This document shows positions 52,661-62,662 of a stretch of DNA of 64,000 nucleotides, piece by piece. The DNA lies in contig CAXXIY010000002.1 in the NCBI GenBank assembly GCA_963675995.2, forward strand, positions 1,922,001 to 1,986,000. The letters are read 5' to 3'. Below the pieces are notes generated by a model. It made no database searches. It was given only the letters and a program-made list of their open reading frames with translations, and had not been told where the DNA came from. Source of the DNA: JAAFHB01 sp963675995 (lineage in GTDB: Bacteria > Bacteroidota > Bacteroidia > Bacteroidales > Prolixibacteraceae). The position numbers and the translations under genes were made by a program. Position 1 is the stretch's first letter. The number at the start of each line of letters is the position of its first letter.

Positions 52661-54220
52661 ATGGAACATGTTGATTTTTCTCTTGTTGACTGGTCACGGG
52701 CTCAGTTTGCCCTGACGGCAATGTATCATTGGTTGTTCGTCCCGTTGACCCTGGGGCTGTCGTTCATCATTGCATTCATGGAAACGCTCTATGTTCGCAG
52801 TGGAAATCCGGAATGGAAACGGATCACCAAATTCTGGATGACCCTGTTTGGAATTAATTTTGCAATCGGGGTGGCCACCGGGATCATTCTTGAATTTGAA
52901 TTCGGCACAAATTGGTCGAATTACTCTTGGTTTGTTGGTGATATTTTTGGTGCCCCACTTGCCATCGAAGGTATTATGGCCTTTTTTATGGAGAGTACAT
53001 TTATTGCTGTGATGTTCTTTGGGTGGAATAAGGTGAGCAAGAAATTTCATCTGGTCTCTACATGGCTGGTTGCCATTGGTTCCAATCTTTCAGCCCTTTG
53101 GATTTTAGTTGCCAATGCCTGGATGCAAAACCCTGCAGGTATGAAATTCAATCCCGATACAGCACGTAACGAAATGGTTAACTTCTGGGATGTTCTGTTT
53201 TCACCTGTTGCAATCAACAAATTTCTGCATACTGTATTATCGGCTTACGTTCTCGCTTCAGTTTTCGTCATTGGAGTAAGTGCCTGGTATCTTTTAAAAC
53301 ACAGGGAACAACTATTTGCAAAGAAAAGTATCAAAGTCGCTGCCATTTTTGGAATTGCTGCCTCTTTTCTGACAATAGTGACCGGAGACGGTTCGGCCCG
53401 CAATATGGCAAAATTCCAACCCATGAAATTTGCTGCAATGGAGAATCTTTATACTGGTCAACAAAGTGCCCCACTGGCAGTAATCGGCTTATTACAAAAG
53501 AATCCGAAGGAGACTGATCCAAAACAACAGGATTTTATGTTTAAAATTGAGATACCCAATATGCTCTCTTACATGGCATTTCTTAATCCTAACGCCTATG
53601 TTCCGGGTATTCATGATCTGGTTAAAGGAAATGCTGAACACCATATCATGTCGTATAAGGAAAGGAGTGAAAAAGGGAAAATCGCTATCATGTCGCTTGC
53701 CGCCTATAAGAATGCAAAAAATGCGGGAAACGATAGTTTAGCTAAAGCATCGTTGGCCCAGTTTACTGAAAATTATCCCAATTTTGGGTACGGGTATTAT
53801 GTTAATCGCGATGCAAATGAGTTAATTCCAAGTGTTCCTACAACATTTTATTCCTTTAGAATTATGGTAGGTCTTGGATTTCATTTTTTGGCTCTGTTTA
53901 TTGTTGTACTGATTCTCACCAATAAGGATAGGATTGAAAAGAAACGTTTTATTTTGTTTACGGCATTATGGACCATTCCTTTGGCTTACATTGCCTCTGA
54001 GTTGGGTTGGGTGGTTGCCGAAGTTGGACGTCAACCGTGGGTAATTCAGGATATTTTGCCAACAATTGCCGCTGTCTCGCAAATAAAGGCAAGCTCGGTG
54101 CAAATCACATTCTGGCTCTTTTTTATCCTTTTTACCGGTTTGCTAATTGCTGAAATCAAGATTATGGTTTCTCAAATCAAGAAAGGTCCTGCTGCTGAAA
54201 CTTTGCAAAATATTAATTAA
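52661..54220 (+). CDS. cydA: Cytochrome bd ubiquinol oxidase subunit I
   Basis: 519 residues, about nine membrane helices. Heme ligand His in FALTAMYHWLFVPLTLG, ESTFIAVMFFGW, NAWMQNPAG, the short-type Q loop (about 250-385) and GRQPWVIQDILPT near the end. With CydB it oxidises menaquinol/ubiquinol and reduces oxygen to water with high affinity, allowing microaerobic respiration or oxygen scavenging. Central gene of DUF4492-cydA-cydB. Confidence 0.95.
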   Translation: MEHVDFSLVDWSRAQFALTAMYHWLFVPLTLGLSFIIAFMETLYVRSGNPEWKRITKFWMTLFGINFAIGVATGIILEFEFGTNWSNYSWFVGDIFGAPLAIEGIMAFFMESTFIAVMFFGWNKVSKKFHLVSTWLVAIGSNLSALWILVANAWMQNPAGMKFNPDTARNEMVNFWDVLFSPVAINKFLHTVLSAYVLASVFVIGVSAWYLLKHREQLFAKKSIKVAAIFGIAASFLTIVTGDGSARNMAKFQPMKFAAMENLYTGQQSAPLAVIGLLQKNPKETDPKQQDFMFKIEIPNMLSYMAFLNPNAYVPGIHDLVKGNAEHHIMSYKERSEKGKIAIMSLAAYKNAKNAGNDSLAKASLAQFTENYPNFGYGYYVNRDANELIPSVPTTFYSFRIMVGLGFHFLALFIVVLILTNKDRIEKKRFILFTALWTIPLAYIASELGWVVAEVGRQPWVIQDILPTIAAVSQIKASSVQITFWLFFILFTGLLIAEIKIMVSQIKKGPAAETLQNIN

Positions 54221-54240
54221 CCCGATTAAATCATTAAGCC

Positions 54241-55413
54241 ATGTTTGAATCATTCTCATATATTACATTACAGCAATACTGGTGGATCATCGTCTCACTT
54301 TTGGGCGCAATACTTGTTTTTTTAATGTTTGTACAAGGGGGACAGACACTTATCTATACGCTTGGAAAAACTGAAGACGAGCGTACCATCCTGATTAACC
54401 TGCTGGGCAGAAAGTGGGAATTCACTTTCACGACCCTCGTGACTTTTGGCGGAGCATTTTTCGCCTCCTTCCCACTGTTTTATTCTACCAGTTTTGGCGG
54501 AGCTTACTGGGTGTGGATACTCATCTTAATTGCCTTTGTTGTGCAGGCTGTTTCATATGAATACAGGAAGAAGCCTGACAATCTTTTTGGGAAAAGAGGT
54601 TATGAAATATTGTTGTTTATCAATGGTTTACTAGGAACCGTATTGATTGGCACAGCTGTTGCCACTTTTTTTACCGGCTCCGGCTTTTCCGTGGACAAAA
54701 TGAATCTTACCTTAATCACCGGCAATAAAATGCCAATCATTTCTGAATGGACCGGCGCAGCTCACGGCCTGGAAGCCGCATTTAATCTTCAAAACCTTAG
54801 TCTGGGATTAACGGTATTCTTCTTGGCACGCGTCCTGGCATTACTCTATTTTATGAACCGGATCAGGAGTGCAGAAATTATGGAACGGGTAAAAAAGCAA
54901 TTACTTTACAATGCTATTCCTTTTTTGGTGTTCTTCCTCATTTTTGCAATCTGGTTGTTGTTTTCAACCGGATTTGCCGTGAATCCAACCACAAAGGAAG
55001 TTTTTTTGGAACCTTATAAATACCTGCATAATTTACTGGCTATGCCTGTTGTCGCAGTATTATTTCTCCTGGGAGTAGTCATGGTTTTGGTTGGAATCAT
55101 CCGCCCGTTAACGTGCTTCATCAAATGTGGTACAAAGGGAATCTGGCTTTCAGGTATCGGTACAATCCTGACTGTTTTTTCACTTCTCCTTTTAGCTGGA
55201 TTTAATAATACAGCCTATTATCCATCGACTTTTGATTTGCAAAGCTCCCTGACTATCGAAAACAGTTCATCCAGCCAATATACACTTACTGTGATGAGCT
55301 ATGTTTCGTTGCTGGTCCCCTTTGTGATCGCCTACATTTGGTATGCCTGGCAATCGATTGACAACAAGAAAATTGATATTGAGGAAATTAACGAGGAATC
55401 GCATTCCTATTAA
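54241..55413 (+). CDS. cydB: Cytochrome bd ubiquinol oxidase subunit II
   Basis: 390 residues with about nine membrane helices: QQYWWIIVSLLGAILVFLMF, FVQGGQTLIYTLGKTEDERT, WEFTFTTLVTFGGAFFASFP, and EWTGAAHGLEAAFNLQNLSL. Structural partner of CydA, 20 bases downstream of it. The operon closes with a terminator hairpin. No CydDC exporter genes follow in the window. Confidence 0.94.
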   Translation: MFESFSYITLQQYWWIIVSLLGAILVFLMFVQGGQTLIYTLGKTEDERTILINLLGRKWEFTFTTLVTFGGAFFASFPLFYSTSFGGAYWVWILILIAFVVQAVSYEYRKKPDNLFGKRGYEILLFINGLLGTVLIGTAVATFFTGSGFSVDKMNLTLITGNKMPIISEWTGAAHGLEAAFNLQNLSLGLTVFFLARVLALLYFMNRIRSAEIMERVKKQLLYNAIPFLVFFLIFAIWLLFSTGFAVNPTTKEVFLEPYKYLHNLLAMPVVAVLFLLGVVMVLVGIIRPLTCFIKCGTKGIWLSGIGTILTVFSLLLLAGFNNTAYYPSTFDLQSSLTIENSSSSQYTLTVMSYVSLLVPFVIAYIWYAWQSIDNKKIDIEEINEESHSY

Positions 55414-55468
55414 CTGAATGCCGCAAACTGTTGATTAATAATATCTTTTGATTTTATTTTAAAAAGTG

Positions 55469-55499
55469 GAGACGCATCCTGGTTGTAGGGATGCGTCTC
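55469..55499 (+). terminator. Terminator after cydB
   Basis: Eleven-base perfect arms GAGACGCATCC (55469-55479) and GGATGCGTCTC (55489-55499), 9-base loop, then ttcttgc. Confidence 0.8.
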
Positions 55500-55544
55500 T
55501 TCTTGCATAGGATCTCTTCCTTCAAAGAGCTAGTTCAGATCAGA

Positions 55545-56399
55545 CTATTTTCCTGAATTGATCTGTTTTAGCCATATTTCAGCCAGTTGTGGCCAGGTTT
55601 CCCCGGCAATATTACCGTGACGTAAGCCATAACCATGTCCCCCTTTAGCCAAAAAATGCAATTCAACAGGTACTTTGGCATCTCTAAGGGCAGTGGTCAT
55701 TACCAAAGCACTGTTACCCCAGCTATCATCTGCAGTTGCGAAAAGAAACATGGGGGGAGTATTTCCATTCACTAAAAGTTCAGGAGTCAACGATCGGTTC
55801 TGACCCTGATCGAGATATGCAGGATAAATCAGCAAAGCGAAATCAGGGCGGCACGATACGGAGTCGGTTTGATCTATCGGCGGATAGCTTCTCTTTTCGT
55901 AAAGAGTTGCTGCTCTGGCAGACAAACTTCCTCCTGCTGAAAAACCCATAATGCCTATCTTATTTGTACTTAAGCCGTAGCCTTTTGCATTATTTCTGAT
56001 CAGACGAATTGCTCTTTGAGCGTCCATCAATGCCCCTTCCTGTTTTTTAGGAACCCGGTATTGCAATACAAAAGCGGTATACCCAAGTTTGGTGAGCCAT
56101 TTGGCGATCTCTGTCCCTTCGAGGTTGTATGCCAGAATACCATAACCTCCACCAGGACAAACTATTACTCCTGCACCATTGCACTTCTCCTTTGCCGGGC
56201 TATAAACCTGAAAGGCGGGATTGGTCACATCGGTAAGCCGAATGACCCTCCTGGCTGTATCGGGAGTCTGAACCGGTTCGTGTTTTTTTTCTGTTTCTCC
56301 GGGCACCTTTTCCGGCCAAAGGTAAACAGAAACAGGATTCTGACTGAAGCCAAATAGTGAAATGATCGAAAGAGCAATGAAGACAATGGCTTTATTCAT
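55545..56399 (-). CDS. Exported alpha/beta hydrolase, acetyl-xylan-esterase-like
   Basis: 284 residues with a signal peptide (about 1-19). Esterase/BD-FAE-like fold: oxyanion segment VIVCPGGGYGILAYNLEG, LQYRVPKKQEGALMDAQRAI, nucleophile IMGFSAGGSLSA (Ser), acid FATADDSW (Asp) and GGHGYGLR (His). Homologues deacetylate or de-esterify plant polysaccharides or are general carboxylesterases. A single gene, convergent with cydB. Confidence 0.85.
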   Translation of the reverse strand: MNKAIVFIALSIISLFGFSQNPVSVYLWPEKVPGETEKKHEPVQTPDTARRVIRLTDVTNPAFQVYSPAKEKCNGAGVIVCPGGGYGILAYNLEGTEIAKWLTKLGYTAFVLQYRVPKKQEGALMDAQRAIRLIRNNAKGYGLSTNKIGIMGFSAGGSLSARAATLYEKRSYPPIDQTDSVSCRPDFALLIYPAYLDQGQNRSLTPELLVNGNTPPMFLFATADDSWGNSALVMTTALRDAKVPVELHFLAKGGHGYGLRHGNIAGETWPQLAEIWLKQINSGK

Positions 56400-56571
56400 G
56401 TAATTCTTTGATTTATTGATTTCAATTTTTATTAAAGAGCGTGTCCAAAAATTTCAATAATTACTCATTTCTGTCTGTTAAACAGTTAGTTCCATAGATA
56501 ACCACAATGAAAATACTGAAGCATACAGCGTTTTTGGATATTCACTACTGTAACTACAAATGTAAAATATT
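56400..56571. other. Short intergenic region after the efflux operon
   Basis: Nothing recognised beyond A/T-rich sequence. No strong hairpin is seen after the last efflux permease stop (56572). Confidence 0.4.
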
Positions 56572-57687
56572 TTAGGAGGTTTTCCTGTATCTGAAAATAG
56601 CTAATCCAAATATCGATGCAGCAAATACCGAAAGGGCCGCAAACTCATTAAAAATGTCAGCGAAATTCGATCCCTTTAAAAGAACGCTCCTCATGATTTT
56701 AACGAAATAGTAGAGTGGATTAATGTAATCAATTTTCTGTGCCCAGTCTGGCATACTTTCTACGGGTGTGAACAAGCCACTCATCAGGATAAAAACAATC
56801 AGCATAAAAAAGGTGACGAAAGTTCCCTGCTGCACTGTATCGCTGATCGTTGAAACAAAAAGTCCGAGTGAAAGCACCAGTATAAGATAAATACTTGCCA
56901 AACCAAAAAGTAGCAACATACTTCCGCGAATAGGAATGTTAAAGGCCAATCGGGCAATCAGCAGTCCAAATGCAAGGTCGAATAACCCGATTCCCAGAAA
57001 TGGGAGAAGTTTTCCGGCAATGAACTGCCATTTTTTGATGGGGGTAACATTGATCTGTTCAATCGTACCGAGCTCCTTTTCACGAACAAGGTTCATACCG
57101 CCCAACAACATTCCGATCACTGTAATTAGCACCACAAGAATTCCGGGAGCCATATAATATTTGAAGTTCAGTTGAGGATTGAACCAAAAAGTAGGTTTGA
57201 TATCAATGATTTTCAACAGACCAGGTTCCGGTTTACCTGTTTTGATCAATATTTTTTGGCTGTAATTTCCGATCACATTCGACAGGTATCCAAAAGAGAG
57301 CTGAGCAGTCATTCCATTGATTGCATCAACAAGTATCTGGACATCAGTACTTTTTTTCGTTGTTAAATCCTTATCGAAATCTTTGGGAATGATCATTGCC
57401 AGATCAATCTTATTTCGCATTAACAAATCTTCCGCATCCTTTGTATTGGCGAGATTTTGTTGGACGACAAAGAAAGGATTTCCTTTGATTTCGGAGGTCA
57501 GTTTTCGTGATGATGCGGAATGATCAAAGTCAACAATGGCAAGATCTACCTGGCGAAGCTCATTGGTTGCAGCAAAAACAAGGATGAGCATCTGGACAAG
57601 TGGCATCACAAAAATGACCGGCAACATTGATTTGTTGCGAAAAATCTGGGTAAATTCCTTTTGAAGGATGTAATAGAGTGTTCGCAT
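56572..57687 (-). CDS. ABC-2 type permease (YbhR-like), last gene of efflux operon
   Basis: 371 residues. One N-terminal membrane helix, a long periplasmic loop (about 45-170), then five helices: MAPGILVVLITVIGMLLGGM, REKELGTIEQINVTPIKKWQ (cytoplasmic coupling helix), LFGLASIYLILVLSLGLFVS. Same architecture as the other permease at 57694, 6 bases upstream, so they probably form a heterodimer. With the two ATPases, the adaptor and the TolC protein it builds a YbhGFSR-like exporter of drugs or other amphiphiles. Confidence 0.87.
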   Translation of the reverse strand: MRTLYYILQKEFTQIFRNKSMLPVIFVMPLVQMLILVFAATNELRQVDLAIVDFDHSASSRKLTSEIKGNPFFVVQQNLANTKDAEDLLMRNKIDLAMIIPKDFDKDLTTKKSTDVQILVDAINGMTAQLSFGYLSNVIGNYSQKILIKTGKPEPGLLKIIDIKPTFWFNPQLNFKYYMAPGILVVLITVIGMLLGGMNLVREKELGTIEQINVTPIKKWQFIAGKLLPFLGIGLFDLAFGLLIARLAFNIPIRGSMLLLFGLASIYLILVLSLGLFVSTISDTVQQGTFVTFFMLIVFILMSGLFTPVESMPDWAQKIDYINPLYYFVKIMRSVLLKGSNFADIFNEFAALSVFAASIFGLAIFRYRKTS

Positions 57688-57693
57688 GGTGAA

Positions 57694-58800
57694 TTATTGA
57701 AGACGAATTTTAAATTTTCGGATGCTTATAAAAATAAATAGCGCTGACATCCCGATTAATACCAGGGTGTTCGGCCATATTTCATTGAGTCCGCCACCCT
57801 TGAGCATTACGGTTCGGTTGATTTCAATAAACCAGCGTGGCGGCATCATATTCGCAATTATCTGCAATGCGATGGGCATATTTTTAACCGGAAAGATAAA
57901 ACCCGAAAGTAATATACTTGGCAGCATGAGTACAAAACCTGAAATTGCCATGGCAGTAAGCTGACTATCAACAAACGTGGAGATCAGAATTCCAAGTGTA
58001 AGTGCAAGAAAGATATAGAGCAGAATCTCGGCTAGCAATAATGCAAAACTTCCGATTACGGGGACTTTAAAGACGATCATTCCCAAAGCCAATACAACCA
58101 AGGCACTAACGATTGAAAGTATCATATAAGGCACCACCTTTCCTAAAATGATCTGAATTGGTTTAAGTGGTGAGGCGAGCAGAATCTCCATGGTACCCAT
58201 CTCTTTTTCGCGGGCAATTGTAATAGCTGTCATCATCGCTGAAATCAGCATCAGGATAACCGCAATAAGCCCGGGTATGAAATTATAGGCATCGCGCATA
58301 TTCTCGTTAAACAGCATTCTAACCTTTATATTTATTCCCAATGGCGGTTGGTCTTTCGTAAACTCCTCCCTGATAAAATTATTGGTAATTGCGGTAGTAT
58401 AATTAACAATCAATTGTGCAGCATTTGGTTCAGAGGCATCAGCAATCACCTGGATTCCACCTTTACCCGTTTTCATTAGATTTAAAGCAAAATCGGGTTC
58501 GAAAACGATCACCTCTTTGACCGTACCACTACGGAAAAGACTTTCGTAATCTTTTTCGGATGAGGGAACTGCGGATAACTGAAAGAAGCCGGATGATAAA
58601 AGTTTTTGACTTAGTCGTTTGCTTAGATCATCTTTTGAATGATCGACTATGGCGATCTTCACATTACGAACCTCATTGGTCATGACATACCCAAATAACA
58701 TTAATTGTGCAATGGGAATTCCAAAAAGAATGATCAGGGTTCGGGGATCCCGGAATATGTGGTAAAACTCCTTTCGGAGAAATGCAAGGAATCTGTTCAT
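57694..58800 (-). CDS. ABC-2 type permease (YbhS-like)
   Basis: 368 residues from the ATG at 58800, chosen because MNRFLAFLRKEFYHIFRDPR is the family's usual start and because the ATG overlaps the upstream stop by four bases (ATGA). Periplasmic loop at about 45-170, then membrane helices with REKEMGTMEILLASPLKPIQ as coupling helix and LILLFGIPIAQ-type first helix. Partner of the permease at 56572. Confidence 0.87.
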   Translation of the reverse strand: MNRFLAFLRKEFYHIFRDPRTLIILFGIPIAQLMLFGYVMTNEVRNVKIAIVDHSKDDLSKRLSQKLLSSGFFQLSAVPSSEKDYESLFRSGTVKEVIVFEPDFALNLMKTGKGGIQVIADASEPNAAQLIVNYTTAITNNFIREEFTKDQPPLGINIKVRMLFNENMRDAYNFIPGLIAVILMLISAMMTAITIAREKEMGTMEILLASPLKPIQIILGKVVPYMILSIVSALVVLALGMIVFKVPVIGSFALLLAEILLYIFLALTLGILISTFVDSQLTAMAISGFVLMLPSILLSGFIFPVKNMPIALQIIANMMPPRWFIEINRTVMLKGGGLNEIWPNTLVLIGMSALFIFISIRKFKIRLQ

Positions 58801-59525
58801 CTGGCTATTTTTAAAAATACTTCGTCCATATTTACTGCATCGTATTGCTTCTTTAGATTTTCGGGGGTATCGAGTGCAACGATCTTTCCGTCGGCCATGA
58901 TCGAAACCCGGTCGCAATATTCTGCTTCATCCATATAGTGGGTCGTCACAAAAACAGTTATCCCTTTTTCGATTGCCTCATAGATTAAATTCCAGAATTG
59001 CCGGCGTGTGATCGGATCGACTCCCCCTGTTGGCTCATCAAGAAAAACAATTTTAGGATTGTGAAGAATGGCAATTGAAAAGGCCAGTTTTTGTTTCCAT
59101 CCTAGTGGCAGATCACCAATTTTTCGATTTTCATAGGCCGTGAGCCCTAATCGGTCAAGCATCTCTTTGGTCCGTCTCTTCCGTTCAGCGATCTTCATTC
59201 TATATACGCCGCCATAAAAGCGAATGTTCTCATATACAGTAAGGTCTTCGTAAAGCGAGAATTTTTGGCTCATGTACCCGATATTCTGTTTAATCTTTTC
59301 CGTTTGTCGGAATACATCGTAACCTGCAACTTTCATTTCACCTGAAGTGGGAGTGGAAAGACCACACAAGATTCGGATGGCAGTTGTTTTGCCTGCTCCG
59401 TTAGCCCCAATAAATCCAAATATCTCCCCTTTATAAACTTCAAAGTTGAGGTTGTCGTTGGCAATGAAGTTTCCAAACTTCTTCACCATATTTTTAACCG
59501 TTATAACTGGTTCTTTCGTTATCAT
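58797..59525 (-). CDS. ABC transporter ATP-binding protein (second YbhF-like half)
   Basis: 242 residues. Walker A GANGAGKTTAIRI, Q-loop YMSQKFSLYEDL, Walker B IVFLDEPTGGVD and switch His in VTTHYMDEAEYCDR. The signature is LPLGWKQKL in place of LSGGQ, as in the C-terminal half of E. coli YbhF. Overlaps both neighbours by four bases (ATGA). Likely pairs with the other ATPase at 59522 as a heterodimer. Confidence 0.9.
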   Translation of the reverse strand: MITKEPVITVKNMVKKFGNFIANDNLNFEVYKGEIFGFIGANGAGKTTAIRILCGLSTPTSGEMKVAGYDVFRQTEKIKQNIGYMSQKFSLYEDLTVYENIRFYGGVYRMKIAERKRRTKEMLDRLGLTAYENRKIGDLPLGWKQKLAFSIAILHNPKIVFLDEPTGGVDPITRRQFWNLIYEAIEKGITVFVTTHYMDEAEYCDRVSIMADGKIVALDTPENLKKQYDAVNMDEVFLKIAR

Positions 59526-60439
59526 TGTTGGGCTTTATGGTGGTTCATTAGAAGTATAAATACATCTTCGATAGAGGCTTCGGCAGGCTCTGCTAAAATT
59601 TCTGATTCACCGTTTTCTGTCAAAAACTGATGAATTGATGTTGATGTATGTACCCCTTTTTGGGTGACAAGGTGTAAAGCCTGCCCGAAACTATTCACCG
59701 AAATCATTGACGGTAGTCTTTCCAACGACTTTGAGGTTTCATAAATTTTTCTGGTACGGACGGTCCATAAATCCTCATGAAATGATTTTATCATCACTGA
59801 GGGTGTCGCCACCGACATCAATTGACCCTCCTGTATTAAAGCTATTCTGTCGCATAACGAAGCTTCGTCCATATAAGGGGTTGATACAAGTATAGTAATA
59901 CCCAAATCTTTCAGGCGTTTAAGCATCTCCCAGAACTCCTTTCGCGAAACAGCATCTACACCGGTAGTTGGTTCGTCGAGTATAAGAATTTCAGGTTTGT
60001 GGATCATCGCACACGAAAGAGCGAGCTTCTGCTTCATCCCTCCTGAAAGTTTGCCTGCCCTGCGATTTTTAAATGGCTCTATCTGCTGGTAAATGTCTTT
60101 GATCAGGTGGTAATTCTCCTGAATAGTAGTGCCGAACACCGTTGCGAAAAATTCCAGGTTCTCTTCGACAGTCAGGTCAGGATAAAGCGAAAACCTTCCC
60201 GGCATATACCCCGTAATTAGCCTTACCTTTTTATAATCGGTCACAACATCCAGCTCATTCATCGTTGCTGTTCCACTGTCAGGGAGAAGAAGTGACATCA
60301 GAATACGCATCAGTGTCGTTTTTCCAGCTCCGTCAGGACCTATCAGTCCGAAAAGTTCTCCCTGTTCCACCGAAAGTGAGACCTTGTGAAGCGCTGCGAC
60401 ATCACCGTACTGTTTATGTAAATCATTGACTACAATCAT
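59522..60439 (-). CDS. ABC transporter ATP-binding protein (first YbhF-like half)
   Basis: 305 residues. Walker A GPDGAGKTTLMRI, canonical signature KLSGGMKQKLALS, Walker B ILILDEPTTGVD, and a switch region VSTPYMDEASLCDR where His of the H-loop is replaced by Pro-Tyr (STPY instead of STHY). A C-terminal extension of about 75 residues is specific to this subfamily. The two complementary half-sites suggest one degenerate and one active ATP site in the heterodimer. Confidence 0.9.
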   Translation of the reverse strand: MIVVNDLHKQYGDVAALHKVSLSVEQGELFGLIGPDGAGKTTLMRILMSLLLPDSGTATMNELDVVTDYKKVRLITGYMPGRFSLYPDLTVEENLEFFATVFGTTIQENYHLIKDIYQQIEPFKNRRAGKLSGGMKQKLALSCAMIHKPEILILDEPTTGVDAVSRKEFWEMLKRLKDLGITILVSTPYMDEASLCDRIALIQEGQLMSVATPSVMIKSFHEDLWTVRTRKIYETSKSLERLPSMISVNSFGQALHLVTQKGVHTSTSIHQFLTENGESEILAEPAEASIEDVFILLMNHHKAQQ

Positions 60440-60448
60440 ATTGAAGTC

Positions 60449-61324
60449 TTATTGAAATTTTATTTCACCTGGCATACCCAGTTTTAATGAGCCATCGTTG
60501 GGAACCCGAACTTTGACAGCATATACTAATTTGATCCGTTCCTCTCGTGTCTGGATAATCTTAGGTGTAAATTCAGCCTCCGAAGCGACCCACTCAACAG
60601 TTCCCGCAATCTCCTTAATCCCCTCGTTCGTGTCAATCATCACCTTGACCGTAGTCCCTGTTTTTACCTGGGTAAGCTGTGTCCCGCTAATGTATACCCT
60701 GAGCGTCAGATTATCCAGATTGGCCATTTTGTAGAGTGGTTTCCCTGGTGTTGCAAGTTCTCCCGTTTCCGAATATTTTTCAAGGATAATTCCGGTGATG
60801 GGCGCCTTAATCACCGATACCCCAATCCTGTCGTTTAATACTGCGATTTGAGATTCAATGGCAGAACCACTTTTCTCAATGGCACTGATTTGTGCCGCAT
60901 AAGCTTTTTTCTGCTTTCCTGCCAGGGCAATTTGTCCGTCAATATCATCCATTTGCTTGGGTGTTGCAGCACCATCGGCAAGCATTTTTTTAATTCTCAC
61001 CTGATCTTTCTGAATATTCGTAATTTGCTGATCAGAAACAGCAATCTGAGCGTAAAGTCCGGCTTTCTGAGCCAAAACTGATTCCTTTTGTGCCATCAGC
61101 TGATTCCGCTGAAGTACGAGGTTGGCAGTATCGGTGATGGCCATAATTGCTCCCTGGGTGACCTTCTCACCTTCAATAAAAGCGGTCATTAGAATTTTTC
61201 CGCTATTTTCGGCGGAAATAATCACCTCATCGGTTTCGAAATTTCCAAAAGCATCCGACTTGGTTTTATTGTTTGAGCAAGCTCCAAGAATTAATATCAG
61301 CGATAATAGTAAAAGTGTTCTCAT
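60449..61324 (-). CDS. HlyD-family periplasmic adaptor lipoprotein
   Basis: 291 residues from the ATG at 61324; a longer frame to 61387 lacks the signal at its start. Lipobox LGAC (about residue 15). Barrel/lipoyl halves VIISAENSGKILMTAFIEGE and GVSVIKAPITGIILEKYSET flank a coiled-coil hairpin (about 75-160). A beta-barrel part follows (LTLRVYISGTQLTQVKTGTT). Membrane-fusion component linking the ABC permeases to the TolC-like channel. 9 bases ahead of the first ATPase. Confidence 0.88.
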   Translation of the reverse strand: MRTLLLLSLILILGACSNNKTKSDAFGNFETDEVIISAENSGKILMTAFIEGEKVTQGAIMAITDTANLVLQRNQLMAQKESVLAQKAGLYAQIAVSDQQITNIQKDQVRIKKMLADGAATPKQMDDIDGQIALAGKQKKAYAAQISAIEKSGSAIESQIAVLNDRIGVSVIKAPITGIILEKYSETGELATPGKPLYKMANLDNLTLRVYISGTQLTQVKTGTTVKVMIDTNEGIKEIAGTVEWVASEAEFTPKIIQTREERIKLVYAVKVRVPNDGSLKLGMPGEIKFQ

Positions 61325-61399
61325 TTTTTGAATGATTATAAGTTGTAAAATAGGATGAATTGCGCGAATTGTTTTAAAATTTTTCATTTTTCATTTTTT

Positions 61400-62662
61400 C
61401 TACTCTCCCTTGATGGTTGCGTAATTTACTGCGGTCTGCATTAATTGAACCTTTCGTGTTTCAAGATTAACTTTGGACTGAAGTGAAGCATTCAGGTCGC
61501 GGATATAATCAGCGGATGTTATCATCCCGTTTTCAAGGGCAGCCGCTGATCGTTTGCTGATCTGATCTTTAATAACCACTAGTTGCTCATCACTGGATAT
61601 CAGCTGTCTGAGTTTTTTCGAATTGTTCTCTTCCTGAGTTAGTGCTATTTTTACAGAACGATTGAAATTTTCGAGGTTAGTGTCAATGATATCTTTCTGA
61701 AGTTTCATGGAAGATCTGTCACGGCTCGATTTATGCCAGTCGAATATGTTCCATGACAATCCGGCGCCAACCATATAATAATCGGCAAAATTGTTATCCA
61801 GCATATTAAACCCAGGCCGCCCATATCCTGCCTGACCAAAAGCATAAATATAAGGTTTGCGCGAACTCCTGACCACCTCTACATTTTTATCGAGTTTTGA
61901 TTTTTGTAAGGTGAACAGCTCAATTTCCGGCCTCTTAAGATCGAAATTTACATTAATATTTGCGATCGCCGGTTTTGAAAAGAGTGTTGTTTCAGGAATC
62001 GTTGTTCCGGTAATAATTTCAAGTAGACCGAGTGTAGTTTGGCGTGTCGATTTAAGTTCAGTCTCCTGTTGTTCTGTCAGCAGCTTTTCTGCCCTGAGCT
62101 GATCCAGGTCATTGGGTAGTGATACCCCATTATTGACTGCCGAACTGACCGTTTTAATTCTTTCGTCCAATGTTCCCTTTTTCAGTTCAACAACCGATAA
62201 ATTCTCCTGCAAAAACAACGTGTTAAAATATAGAACATTAACCGTCTCTTTGATTTTGTAAAGCTCAATTTCATTTTGTTGTCTCGAAACCCGACGATCC
62301 GCCTCTTCAAGTTCCGCTCTTGTTTTTGCTGCACCACCATCAAAGAGTTTCTGCCTGATATCAAGATAGGCTTTATACTGGTCTTTTGAAAGTGGCTCCG
62401 GACCCTTAATCCCTGGTATTTGTAATGCCAACTTGGTAACATCCGACTGCCAAGAGACTCTTGCCGAAAGATCAAACTGCGGCAGGTTCAAAGTTTCGAT
62501 ATTTTGCCGGCGGAGTTCCGATATTTGATCAATTATCCCTGCCTGCCTTAAAAGCGGGTGATTTTTTCGGGCCATCGACTGACAGCTATCCAAACTGAGC
62601 TGCTGTCCGAATGACAATGAGACCATACAGGTCAATAACAACATTGAAATAAATTTTCTCAT
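61400..62662 (-). CDS. TolC-family outer membrane efflux protein
   Basis: 420 residues, signal peptide about 1-19. Two OEP repeats with long coiled-coil helices (RAELEEADRRVSRQQNEIEL, TEQQETELKSTRQTTLGLLE; NSKKLRQLISSDEQLVVIKD) and the membrane strand region YIYAFGQAGYGRPGFN. Forms the outer-membrane duct of the exporter. Start overlaps the tetR stop by four bases; the adaptor follows. Confidence 0.88.
   Translation of the reverse strand: MRKFISMLLLTCMVSLSFGQQLSLDSCQSMARKNHPLLRQAGIIDQISELRRQNIETLNLPQFDLSARVSWQSDVTKLALQIPGIKGPEPLSKDQYKAYLDIRQKLFDGGAAKTRAELEEADRRVSRQQNEIELYKIKETVNVLYFNTLFLQENLSVVELKKGTLDERIKTVSSAVNNGVSLPNDLDQLRAEKLLTEQQETELKSTRQTTLGLLEIITGTTIPETTLFSKPAIANINVNFDLKRPEIELFTLQKSKLDKNVEVVRSSRKPYIYAFGQAGYGRPGFNMLDNNFADYYMVGAGLSWNIFDWHKSSRDRSSMKLQKDIIDTNLENFNRSVKIALTQEENNSKKLRQLISSDEQLVVIKDQISKRSAAALENGMITSADYIRDLNASLQSKVNLETRKVQLMQTAVNYATIKGE

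Noticed and set aside
58801..58917. 39-residue N-terminal extension of the YbhS-like permease
   Set aside because: It lies inside the upstream ATPase gene; the ATGA overlap at 58797-58800 gives the natural start.
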